DNA from: an uncultured Bacteroidales bacterium
GTDB lineage: Bacteria; Bacteroidota; Bacteroidia; Bacteroidales; Bacteroidaceae
DNA: 41,126 nt
Direction of reading: 5' to 3'
Assembly: GCA_937906165.1 (NCBI GenBank)
Contig: CALCYA010000085.1
Coordinates: forward strand, 1-41,126
The notes beneath the pieces were generated by a model. That model did no database searches and had not been told where the DNA came from. It saw only the letters and a program-made list of their open reading frames with translations. The position numbers and the translations under genes are program-made. This document shows positions 1 to 8,000 of this stretch, one piece after another; position 1 is the stretch's first letter; each line of letters starts with the position of its first letter.

Positions 1-72
1 TTTCGCTCTGTTACTCTCTTTTCCTAAATCACTCAACTTTTTGCTTAGCCCCCAGACTTTGCAGGTGAGCCC
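1..72 (-). repeat. Outward-facing copy A of a 72-bp dispersed or inverted repeat
   Basis: The reverse complement of bases 1-72 matches 41021-41092 at 68 of 72 positions, counted by eye. The shared core includes GGGGGCTAAGCAAAAAGTTG. The copy runs off the window at base 1, so its true length is unknown. It lies about 40 bp past the secG terminator. I see no ORF in it and no other copy inside the window. It could be the edge of an insertion element, a MITE, a multicopy regulatory or RNA element, or the flank of a multicopy operon. Confidence 0.85.
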
Positions 73-112
73 AGAAGAGTCACACTCGGGCCCATATAAG
101 AAGACAACAATA

Positions 113-136
113 AAGCGGACCCGGCAGGATCCGCTT
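113..136 (-). terminator. Intrinsic terminator of the lptE-secG operon
   Basis: On the minus strand a 10-bp stem starts with AAGCGGATCC, has a TGCC tetraloop and one G-T wobble, and is followed by a T-rich stretch. It begins 29 bp after the secG stop codon. Confidence 0.8.
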
Positions 137-165
137 ATGTTATCTTATACAGCCGGGCCGTATAA

Positions 166-489
166 TTACTGTGCAGCCTCTTCTGCGGCAGGAGCCTCAA
201 CAGCAGGTAGCTCGGCGCCTACAACGTTCTCAATCTTTGTAGGATTGATATCCACAGCCGCAGTCTCTGAAGGAAGTGCGTGTGCAGCGATAACGCTGAT
301 TACAACCATCAAAGCAGCAAGAGACCAAGTAGCCTTCTCGAGGAAGTCTGTAGTCTTTCTAACACCCATAATCTGGTTTGAAGAAGCAAAGCCTGAAGCC
401 AAGCCGCCACCCTTTGAATTCTGTATCAGAACGATTCCACACATCAGCACTGAAGCCAACACAATCAGTATAACACAAAGCAAATACAT
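166..489 (-). CDS. secG: Preprotein translocase subunit SecG
   Basis: This is a 107-residue inner-membrane protein, the small accessory subunit of the SecYEG translocon. Two hydrophobic segments are visible (about residues 2-22 and 53-71). The SecG-type loop between them carries NSKGGGLASGFASSNQIMG, followed by the K-T-T-D-F-L-E-K motif that precedes the second helix. The C-terminus is an Ala/Glu/Pro-rich tail typical of Bacteroidota SecG. It is the last gene of a four-gene minus-strand operon and starts 1 bp after the stop of the TPR gene. A hairpin terminator follows. Family assignment is firm. Confidence 0.95.
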   Translation of the reverse strand: MYLLCVILIVLASVLMCGIVLIQNSKGGGLASGFASSNQIMGVRKTTDFLEKATWSLAALMVVISVIAAHALPSETAAVDINPTKIENVVGAELPAVEAPAAEEAAQ

Positions 490-490
490 A

Positions 491-1204
491 CTAATTCTTT
501 TTTATATGTTTTATTATTTTTTCTAAAAATCTTATTTGGTCTGCAAAGTAACGATTTTTATTCGGATATTCCAAACATAATCGTTTAATTATTTCAAGGG
601 CCTTCTCATATTTACCCTGTTTGATGTAAATATTCGCCAGAGTCTCAGTAAAGAACGATGTCTCTGCGGGAGGTTCCTCTACAGCCACCTGCTCGGCAGC
701 AGCTGAGGCCTCGTTCTCGCCACGCAAATCAAGAGTAATCCTCTCGTTGTCACCTGCGAGGAAGTCATCTATCAGGCTCTGTCCACGCAACTCTGGCACA
801 CTTTTGTCATCGGTCTTCTTATCCTTGAGATAGGCCGACACATAATCCACTGCCGCAGCACCTTCGGCCTCAAGCGAGAACGAATCGGCCGGCAGTGTCT
901 CAAGGAACGCATCAATCAACGACATCGTCCTGTCAACAGGGATATCCTCTGGAGCCTGCTCTATCACACTTGCCGTCCCATAGCCTGCCATCAGTTCAAA
1001 TATAGGCCAACGGCTCTTGAGGTAAACGGCAGCCTTGCGCATCTCCTTCCCGAAATCGATGTCGTGAAGCAGATACAGGTTCTTGAGCATCAGAAGACGG
1101 GCCACATCAAAATAGGGGTACTTGCCCACAATAAGACGCAGCTCGTACAACGTATCGCGGTTGAGACGCTCGGGGTGTGATATGTAGTGCGAGAGGTTGT
1201 CCAT
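491..1204 (-). CDS. TPR-containing protein of the lptE-secG operon
   Basis: This is a 237-residue predicted soluble protein without a signal peptide. The C-terminal part (about 180-230) contains a TPR-like helical pair with the pattern ANIYIKQGKYEKALEIIKRL. The N-terminal half is helical, with motifs such as YPYFDVARLLMLKN, and the middle is acidic and probably flexible. Its start codon shares one base with the lptE stop, and its stop sits 1 bp before secG, so translational coupling is likely. I recall an equivalent gene at this position in other Bacteroidales but know of no assigned function. A scaffold role near the LPS-transport or Sec machinery is only a guess from location. Confidence 0.85.
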   Translation of the reverse strand: MDNLSHYISHPERLNRDTLYELRLIVGKYPYFDVARLLMLKNLYLLHDIDFGKEMRKAAVYLKSRWPIFELMAGYGTASVIEQAPEDIPVDRTMSLIDAFLETLPADSFSLEAEGAAAVDYVSAYLKDKKTDDKSVPELRGQSLIDDFLAGDNERITLDLRGENEASAAAEQVAVEEPPAETSFFTETLANIYIKQGKYEKALEIIKRLCLEYPNKNRYFADQIRFLEKIIKHIKKN

Positions 1205-1722
1205 TACCAGTTGGCTACTGCTGCATTGAAAATACTCTCCACAATCTCTTTTATCATCTGTGAGACAAGCTCCTCCTGTACCGAGTCGAGCGACTGTGTC
1301 GCATCGAAGTCACGTGTGGCGCTGAAAGTGCGTTCGAAATCCTCTTCATGGTTTGTATTGTTTGTAAAACGCACGTTCACAGTCATTTTCAACTGCACCA
1401 TAGCAGAATAACCGTCCGAAGATATCGACTTGTTAAGCTGGTCGTATGCTGTAATCTCACCATCCAACTGGAGGTCACCGCCCTGACGCACCTGCTCAAG
1501 TTTTGTCTGCTGCACGAACATATCGCTCAACGCCTCATTGAACATTGCAGCCATGGGACCCCACTGGTATGCAGCACGGTTCTGGAACTGCGCAAGAGAG
1601 ATTGTCTTTACCTTGGTGTAGTCAATAGAGGCACCCGTAAACTTGTAACTGACAGTACAGCCGGCTATCAGCAGAAACACCGGCAATATATATAACAGAC
1701 GTTTGATCTTATTCAATTCCAT
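1204..1722 (-). CDS. lptE: LptE-family LPS assembly lipoprotein
   Basis: This 172-residue protein has a lipoprotein signal with lipobox LLIAGC, so Cys22 would be lipidated. The mature part begins with VSYKFTGASIDYTKVKTISL, the pattern of the Bacteroidota LptE family, followed by NRA and a segment matching outer-membrane assembly lipoproteins. LptE plugs the LptD barrel and helps insert LPS into the outer leaflet; a candidate lptD lies elsewhere in this window at 32700-35426. The gene overlaps the upstream sigma-54 activator gene by 14 bp and the downstream TPR gene by 1 bp, so it belongs to one operon. Confidence 0.9.
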   Translation of the reverse strand: MELNKIKRLLYILPVFLLIAGCTVSYKFTGASIDYTKVKTISLAQFQNRAAYQWGPMAAMFNEALSDMFVQQTKLEQVRQGGDLQLDGEITAYDQLNKSISSDGYSAMVQLKMTVNVRFTNNTNHEEDFERTFSATRDFDATQSLDSVQEELVSQMIKEIVESIFNAAVANW

Positions 1723-2935
1723 ATTCTTTTATTTTTCGGTACAATGTACGTTCAGAGATATTCAGTTCCTTTGCAGCATTCCTGCGCTTGCCCTTATTCC
1801 TCTCGAGTGCAGCCAGGATAGCCCTCTTCTCCACATCATCAAGCGATACAGCCTCCTCAACATACTCCTCGGCATTTGTGACATGGTCATAATGCGTAAC
1901 CTGAGGCTGCAGATGATATGTCGGCTGATGTTGGACTACAGGCATCTCTTGTGCATCGGTGTAGAACGGCATATGCTCAACAGCCTCCTTGTTCATGGCG
2001 CGCAGACTTTCCATCTGTTTTTTCAGTTCCGTAATGTCACGGCGCATGTCGAAAAGCACGCTATATAGGATTTCCCTCTCGCTCTCAAAGCTCTTGCGGT
2101 CACCGCCACGCTGCCCTGCCAGAATGGGAAGATTTCCACCGATGTTATCCTGGGGCAGATAACGCATCATTACATCAGCACTCAACTCCCTGTTCAGTTC
2201 AAGGATAGACACCTGTTCTGCAATGTTCTTGAGCTGGCGGATATTTCCCGGCCACGAATAGTTGAGAATGGCAGATACCGCACCTTCGTCAAGCTGTACT
2301 CTTGGAACATTGTATTTTGTCGCGAAATCTATACAGAACTTCTTGAACAGGAGCACCACGTCATCACCTCTCTTGCGCAAAGGAGGCACTGATATGGGCA
2401 CCGTGCTCAAACGGTAATACAAATCCTCACGGAAACGCCCTTCGGCTATAGCCTCGGGAAGATTCACGTTTGTAGCACACACAATGCGTACATTGGTCTT
2501 CTCTACCTCGGATGAACCCACACGCAGGAACTCACCGTTCTCGAGCACACGCAAAAGACGTGCCTGAGTGGGCAAAGGGAGCTCAGCAACCTCATCGAGG
2601 AAGATTGTTCCGCCGTTGGCCTCACTGAAATATCCCTTACGCTCGCTTACGGCACCTGTAAAAGCACCCTTTATATGTCCGAAGAGTTCCGAATCTATTG
2701 TACCCTCGGGTATGGCACCGCAGTTGACAGCTATATACTTACCATGCTTGCGGACACTGTTTGTATGTATTATTTTCGGAAAAAACTCCTTACCCACACC
2801 GCTCTCACCTGTAATGAGCACGGTAAGGTCTGTTTTCGCTACCTGTATGGCCGTATCAATAGCCCTGAGCAGAACCGGGTCATTTCCTATAATCCCGAAC
2901 TGCTGTTTTGCCCTCTGTACCTCTGATATATCCAT
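1709..2935 (-). CDS. Sigma-54-dependent transcriptional activator (AAA+ plus Fis-type HTH)
   Basis: From the ATG at 2935 this is 408 residues. Visible motifs are Walker A GESGVGKE (43-50), the sigma-54-contacting loop GAFTGA (90-95), Walker B GGTIFLDE (108-115), arginine-finger region RFREDLYYRL (167-176), and a C-terminal Fis-like helix-turn-helix (about 370-408, NAAKELNISERTLYRKIK). There is no N-terminal receiver or GAF domain, so activity must be controlled by expression, a partner or another signal. A roughly 100-residue linker with coiled-coil character separates the AAA+ and HTH domains. An in-frame TTG at 2956 would add seven residues, but it lies inside the -7 promoter box, so I chose the ATG. 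First gene of the operon with lptE, the TPR gene and secG. Confidence 0.93.
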   Translation of the reverse strand: MDISEVQRAKQQFGIIGNDPVLLRAIDTAIQVAKTDLTVLITGESGVGKEFFPKIIHTNSVRKHGKYIAVNCGAIPEGTIDSELFGHIKGAFTGAVSERKGYFSEANGGTIFLDEVAELPLPTQARLLRVLENGEFLRVGSSEVEKTNVRIVCATNVNLPEAIAEGRFREDLYYRLSTVPISVPPLRKRGDDVVLLFKKFCIDFATKYNVPRVQLDEGAVSAILNYSWPGNIRQLKNIAEQVSILELNRELSADVMMRYLPQDNIGGNLPILAGQRGGDRKSFESEREILYSVLFDMRRDITELKKQMESLRAMNKEAVEHMPFYTDAQEMPVVQHQPTYHLQPQVTHYDHVTNAEEYVEEAVSLDDVEKRAILAALERNKGKRRNAAKELNISERTLYRKIKEYGIE

Positions 2936-2953
2936 AGAACAATCAATTTGTGA

Positions 2954-2961
2954 CAAAATTA
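2954..2961 (-). promoter_or_regulatory. -7 element (TAATTTTG) of the activator-lptE-TPR-secG operon
   Basis: TAATTTTG on the minus strand matches the Bacteroidota -7 consensus TAnnTTTG. It would start transcription near 2947 and give a leader of about 12 nt to the ATG at 2935. No clear TTTG lies 19-21 bp upstream. Confidence 0.55.
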
Positions 2962-3003
2962 CTCATTTTACTTCAAAAACCGAGCAATATTGGCAGACTA
3001 TTT

Positions 3004-4857
3004 TTAGAACGGGAAGAGTAACGGAAGCACCAGAATCATCACTATGCCCAGAATTATCTGCAACGGCAAACCCACCTTCACATAATCGGAGAACTTATAC
3101 TGGCCGGCAGGCATCACAAGAGCATTGGGTGGCGTAGAGAAGGGAGATGCAAAACAGAGGCTCGCACCAAGTGTCACGGCAAAGAGGAAAGGCACCGGAT
3201 TTACCCCTACCTGCACAGCACTGCTCATTGCGATAGGAGCCATAAGCACAGCCGTTGCCGTGTTGCTTATGAACATTGTCATGAAAGATGTCGTGAAATA
3301 TATTCCGGCCATAAGCAGGATTGGACTGTAACCGCCCAGATATGACACCAGAGAGCCTGATATCAATGCTGAAACACCTGTTTTCTGCAGGGCAACCGAC
3401 ATAGGCATCATCGCAGCAATAAGCACGATGCTCTCCCAGTTTATAGTCTTATACGCAGCCTCCACATTCCGGAAACAACCGGTAAGCACCATCAGCAAGC
3501 CGGCAATCATAACCGCTGTAACAGGCGCAATGGGAATAAAGTCAAAGACCATGACAGCCACCATGGCAACCATTATCACAGCTGCGACAGGCGCCTTATA
3601 GTCGAGAGTGACCTTTGCTGCCTCCTCCAACGGGCGACCCACCACAATCCACTCGGTACTCTCTTTCTCAAGATTCGCGATATTGTTCCATGCGCCCTGC
3701 ACCAGAAGTACATCACCCACATGTATCGTCTCATCGGCTATACCCTGAAGTATATATTTGTTCTTACGGCATATGCCGAGCACGCTTACATTATACTTTG
3801 TACGGAATTCTATTTCACGTATACTTTTGTTCACCACCGAAGAAGTAGACATGACCACAATCTCGGCAACACCGATATCATAGAAATCAAAGGCACTCTT
3901 GCTGTCTGATGCATCATCCGCCACCATTTCTATATTATAACGGTTTGCAAATGCAGCGACCCTCTCTTCTGTACCCGAAACATAAAGGATATCATCGGCA
4001 CGCAGGATAGTATCAGAATCAGCAGCCTGCTGTACCATATTCTTTGACAGCAGGTTACGTTGGTTACGTTCAATATGACGGACCTCTATTATGTTGAGCC
4101 CGAAACTTTTGCGGATATCGAGTTCGCCTATCATCTTACCGACCACCGAGGACTTTGAATTGACTTGCAGACGATGCAGGTTATTGGCTATACCGTACTC
4201 CTTGACGAGTTCTTTCAGCGACTTTCCGCTGCTGGCACTCGCACCGCTGAGAGCACCGGGTTTGGAGAGATATTTTTTACTCAAAGGCAGCAGCAATACC
4301 GTACCCACGAGGATACAGATGAGACCCACAGGCAGGAATGTAAAGAATCCCAGTCCGGGATATCCCTCCTTGATAAGGGCCTCATTTATCACAAGGTTGG
4401 GCGGAGTACCGATAAGAGTCATCATACCGCTCATACTGCTTGCGAAGGCAAGCGGCATAAGCAGACGGCTCGGGTTCATCTTCACGCTCATTGCCATACT
4501 CACGACAATGGGTATCATAATGGCTACAGTACCCGTATTGCTCACAAAAGCGCCCATCAGCGAAGTGACCACCATCACAAGGATAAAGAGCCTCGTCTCG
4601 CTGTTTCCGGCAAGTTTCATAAGTTTTGAACTTATCATCTTTGCCAAACCAGTCTGGAAGATGGCACCGCCCACCACAAACAGGCCTATCATCATTATGA
4701 TTACATTATTGGAAAAGCCCGAGAGTGCCTCCTCCGGAGTAAGAATGTTTAGCACCATCAGGGTAACAAGTGCACAAAGCGCCACAATATCGGAACGCAC
4801 CTTGCCACTGATGAAGAAAAACACCGAAAGCAAAAGAACAACAACCGTCTCAATCAT
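3004..4857 (-). CDS. SLC13/DASS-family permease with two TrkA-C (RCK_C) domains
   Basis: This 617-residue inner-membrane protein belongs to the divalent anion:Na+ symporter-like group. It has two membrane halves (about residues 1-195 and 400-617) around a soluble insert of about 200 residues with two TrkA-C-like domains (patterns KMIGELDIRKSFGLNIIEVRH and VVNKSIREIEFRTKYNVSVLG). The repeated SNTGTVAIMIPI and SNTATAVLMAPIAMS segments are the symmetric substrate and Na+ binding loops of the family. The substrate (sulfate, dicarboxylate or another anion) cannot be told from sequence. It has its own consensus promoter, and no terminator is visible before the downstream activator operon, so read-through is possible. 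Confidence 0.9.
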   Translation of the reverse strand: MIETVVVLLLSVFFFISGKVRSDIVALCALVTLMVLNILTPEEALSGFSNNVIIMMIGLFVVGGAIFQTGLAKMISSKLMKLAGNSETRLFILVMVVTSLMGAFVSNTGTVAIMIPIVVSMAMSVKMNPSRLLMPLAFASSMSGMMTLIGTPPNLVINEALIKEGYPGLGFFTFLPVGLICILVGTVLLLPLSKKYLSKPGALSGASASSGKSLKELVKEYGIANNLHRLQVNSKSSVVGKMIGELDIRKSFGLNIIEVRHIERNQRNLLSKNMVQQAADSDTILRADDILYVSGTEERVAAFANRYNIEMVADDASDSKSAFDFYDIGVAEIVVMSTSSVVNKSIREIEFRTKYNVSVLGICRKNKYILQGIADETIHVGDVLLVQGAWNNIANLEKESTEWIVVGRPLEEAAKVTLDYKAPVAAVIMVAMVAVMVFDFIPIAPVTAVMIAGLLMVLTGCFRNVEAAYKTINWESIVLIAAMMPMSVALQKTGVSALISGSLVSYLGGYSPILLMAGIYFTTSFMTMFISNTATAVLMAPIAMSSAVQVGVNPVPFLFAVTLGASLCFASPFSTPPNALVMPAGQYKFSDYVKVGLPLQIILGIVMILVLPLLFPF

Positions 4858-4882
4858 AAATCCGCCAAAAATAAAATTTTCG

Positions 4883-4913
4883 CAAAGTTAATATTTTCAG
4901 GTGCAAAAACAAA
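4883..4913 (-). promoter_or_regulatory. Consensus Bacteroidota promoter of the SLC13 permease gene
   Basis: The minus strand reads TTTG (4910-4913), 19 bp spacer, TAACTTTG (4883-4890), an exact fit to TTTG-N19-TAnnTTTG. The predicted start near 4876 leaves about 18 nt of leader before the ATG. Confidence 0.8.
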
Positions 4914-4956
4914 GCAAAAAGAACCCTGAGCTTCGCATTATGTAAGGAAAAAATAT

Positions 4957-4964
4957 TATCTTCG
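4957..4964 (+). promoter_or_regulatory. Possible -7 element (TATCTTCG) of tamB
   Basis: TATCTTCG differs by one base from TAnnTTTG. The same octamer occurs upstream of manC and of the HD-domain gene. A weak -33 match (TTCG, 4932-4935) sits 21 bp upstream. Transcription would begin near 4971, inside the open reading frame of tamB, which limits where its start codon can be. Confidence 0.4.
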
Positions 4965-5026
4965 CACAATTAAACACCAAGGTACCCTTTGCGCCGGCAA
5001 AGGCACCATATAAACAGAACAGGCAT

Positions 5027-8000
5027 ATCAGGATTCTCAAATACATATCGATTGTAATTGCTGTACTCATTGCACTGGTCTACACCGCAATACAGCTTCC
5101 AAAGCTTGACGCAGTACAGCGTTGGCTTGCTGCCACTGTATCGGACAATGTGGAACAGCAGCTTGGAATCCCCATAAGCATCGGACAATTGCGTGTCGAC
5201 AACCTAAACGGTATCACCCTCACCGATATACTTGTCCTTGATGAGAAATATGATACTCTTGTATATGCAAACGAAGCAGCGGCAAGCATAGAGTTGGTTG
5301 ACCTGCTCAAAGGGAAACTATATTTCAATACACTGGCTTTTGCTGCGCCCGACATAAGGCTCAACCGTCCAGTTCCCGGCTCACCGCTCAACATACAGTT
5401 CATTATAGACAACCTGAGCAGTGACAACAAAGAGAAGAAAGAAACCGACCTTCGCATAAACCAGCTCATAATATATGACGGCAAATTCAAATACGATGTA
5501 TTGAGCGAAGCACACGAAAACGGGAAATTTGACCCCAACCACATTGAAATAAAGGAGTTTGCCAGCAACATCTCACTCAAGAACTTCAATAAGGAGAACC
5601 TGAATCTCTACATCCGTTCCATTAAAGGAAAAGAGAAGAGCGGCCTGGACCTGCAGAAACTCAGGACAAGGGTAACAGCAAGGGACAACAAGATGCTGCT
5701 CAGCGGTTTCGGGTTGGAACTCCCGGGCAGCAATATCACATCGGACACAATTGTATTAACCGGCACCGGTGAGATAAAATCGATGGCTTTTGACGGGGAG
5801 CTCCATTGCGAAAGGCTCACCCTGGAAGACCTGGCCCCGATATTTCCTGAACTGCCGACAGGATTGCCCGAGTTCAGGTTTGAAATACGCGGACATGCCG
5901 ACAGTACTCTGGCAAAAGGCAACATCCTCATTGCTGCAACCGACGGCAGCCTTGCTGTAGAAGGCAAGGCCAGAGTGACGTCGCCTTTTGACAAAAGACG
6001 TGGAATAGAGATAACACTTGACCGCCTTGCCGCTTTGGAAAGCACAATAGACAAAGCAGCATCGTTTATCGGGAAGGCGCCGCAAGACATTGCGTCAATA
6101 CTTGGGAACACCGACATCGAAGGCAAGCTTTACCTGTCATGCGATACCATAGACGGATATGCCAATATCAACAGCAGCAACGGATTACTGCAAGCGAAAA
6201 TCGTCGCCGACAGCACCGGAAACTATAATCTCACTGCTACAGGCAAAGCCATGCACTTAGGTAACATCCTTTCACAGAAGGATTTGGGGATATGTAACAT
6301 TAAAGGAAAATCCAGAGGTAACATAAAAGGGAAAGGAATGCTCGCCGACTTTGACCTTGAAGTATCGGAGCTGCATTTCAAGGATTACACATACGCACCG
6401 ATTGTCATAAACGGAAAAACCGACAAGAAAAACGCACAGGCAACAATCACTACTGCCGATACAAACATAAGTGCCAAAATTGACCTTCTCTACAACAAGA
6501 ACAGACACGGCAACAAGGTGAACATTAACCTTAAAGTCGACTCCATAATACCGCATAATCTCAACCTGTACAAGCATGAAGAGCACTGCTTCTCGTTCAA
6601 CATCGACAGCGAGATTGATTTGCGTGACAATGGCAAAAGCCTGACAAACATCAAATTGCACAATTTTGTCTTTGACGACGGCAAAGGAAGCACAACAGTA
6701 AGAAACGTCCACCTTTATGATGACAACACCGAGGATAAAAGAAGCATCACCATCAACTCAGACATTCTCAATGCTGACATCATAGGATATTTCAACACCG
6801 AAAGGCTATTGGACAGCTATATAAACCTTATAGACAGGCACATCCCCTCACTCAACCTCAAGAAGCGTGGAGGCAAGCCAAAGAACGACTATTTCTACCG
6901 CGTGGAAATCATTGACAGCAAGCTGTTGAGCAGACTGTTTGCACTGCCTGCAACAATAAACGAGAAATCATTTATACGTGGCTTTTGTTTCGATAGCAAC
7001 AACAGTGCGGCAATCGACATGGAACTCAACAACGTGTCTGTAGGGAATTCCATTTACCGTGCCATCAACCTGAAAGGCAACTCAAATGCAGACGAATTCA
7101 CCGTGGACGCCAACATTCTGAAGCCTCAAGCAGGCAACAAGAAGGAGTTCAACTACAAGAACAGCGACAATGACATTATAATTGCATTGCACTCCACCGT
7201 TGAAGCGGACACCATCAGCACACTCGTGGACTGGAGCAGCATCCTTGACAAGGAGAACACCAGTGGCACATTACGTACGGATGCGATATTGGGACGTGAC
7301 GAGAGGGGTAAGCTATGTGTTGAAGCCAGCGTATCACCCGGCAGTTTCACTCTTGACGGCACACCATGGCACATAACTCCCGGAGAGATCTTGGGCAACA
7401 GCGAAGAAATCACAATAAAGGATCTGGGATTATACAGCCACGACCAAAGTCTGAAGATTGAAGGTGTTGCGGGCAAATTCATCGATGACAGCCTCAATGT
7501 CTACCTCAACAATATGGACGTAACCACTATAATGGGATTGGTAAACTTCCGCACACTGCTTTTCGGCGGCAGCGCCACGGGTAGCGCACACCTCACAAGC
7601 CTGCTCCACAGGCCTGACGTCAACGGACATTTTCACATAGACAGCATGCTCATCGACCACTCACACATGGGAGATGCAGAACTTGGCATAAACTGGATGG
7701 ATTACAGCAAGACAATATCCCTTGACTGCGACATAACCGACAGGGGGAGGACATCAAAAGTCAAAGGTTTTCTCTCGCCGGCCCATGACACGATCATGCT
7801 CAAGATTGATGCAGACAGGCTGAACCTCGGTTTCCTGAACAAGAAAGTCAGTGCTTTCATCGACGACATCAACGGCACGGCAAGCGGTACAGCCTATATT
7901 CTGGGAGGTTGGAGAAGCGTCGACCTCAAGGGAACGCTCGCATTCAACCAAAACTGCAGTACCAGGGTCCGGGCCAACAACACCAGGTACACATTCATGG

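Noticed and set aside
4091..4891. A 266-codon open frame on the plus strand opposite the SLC13 permease
   Set aside because: It is a shadow of the permease gene; its translation shows no domain, and the permease on the other strand has clear motifs and a promoter.
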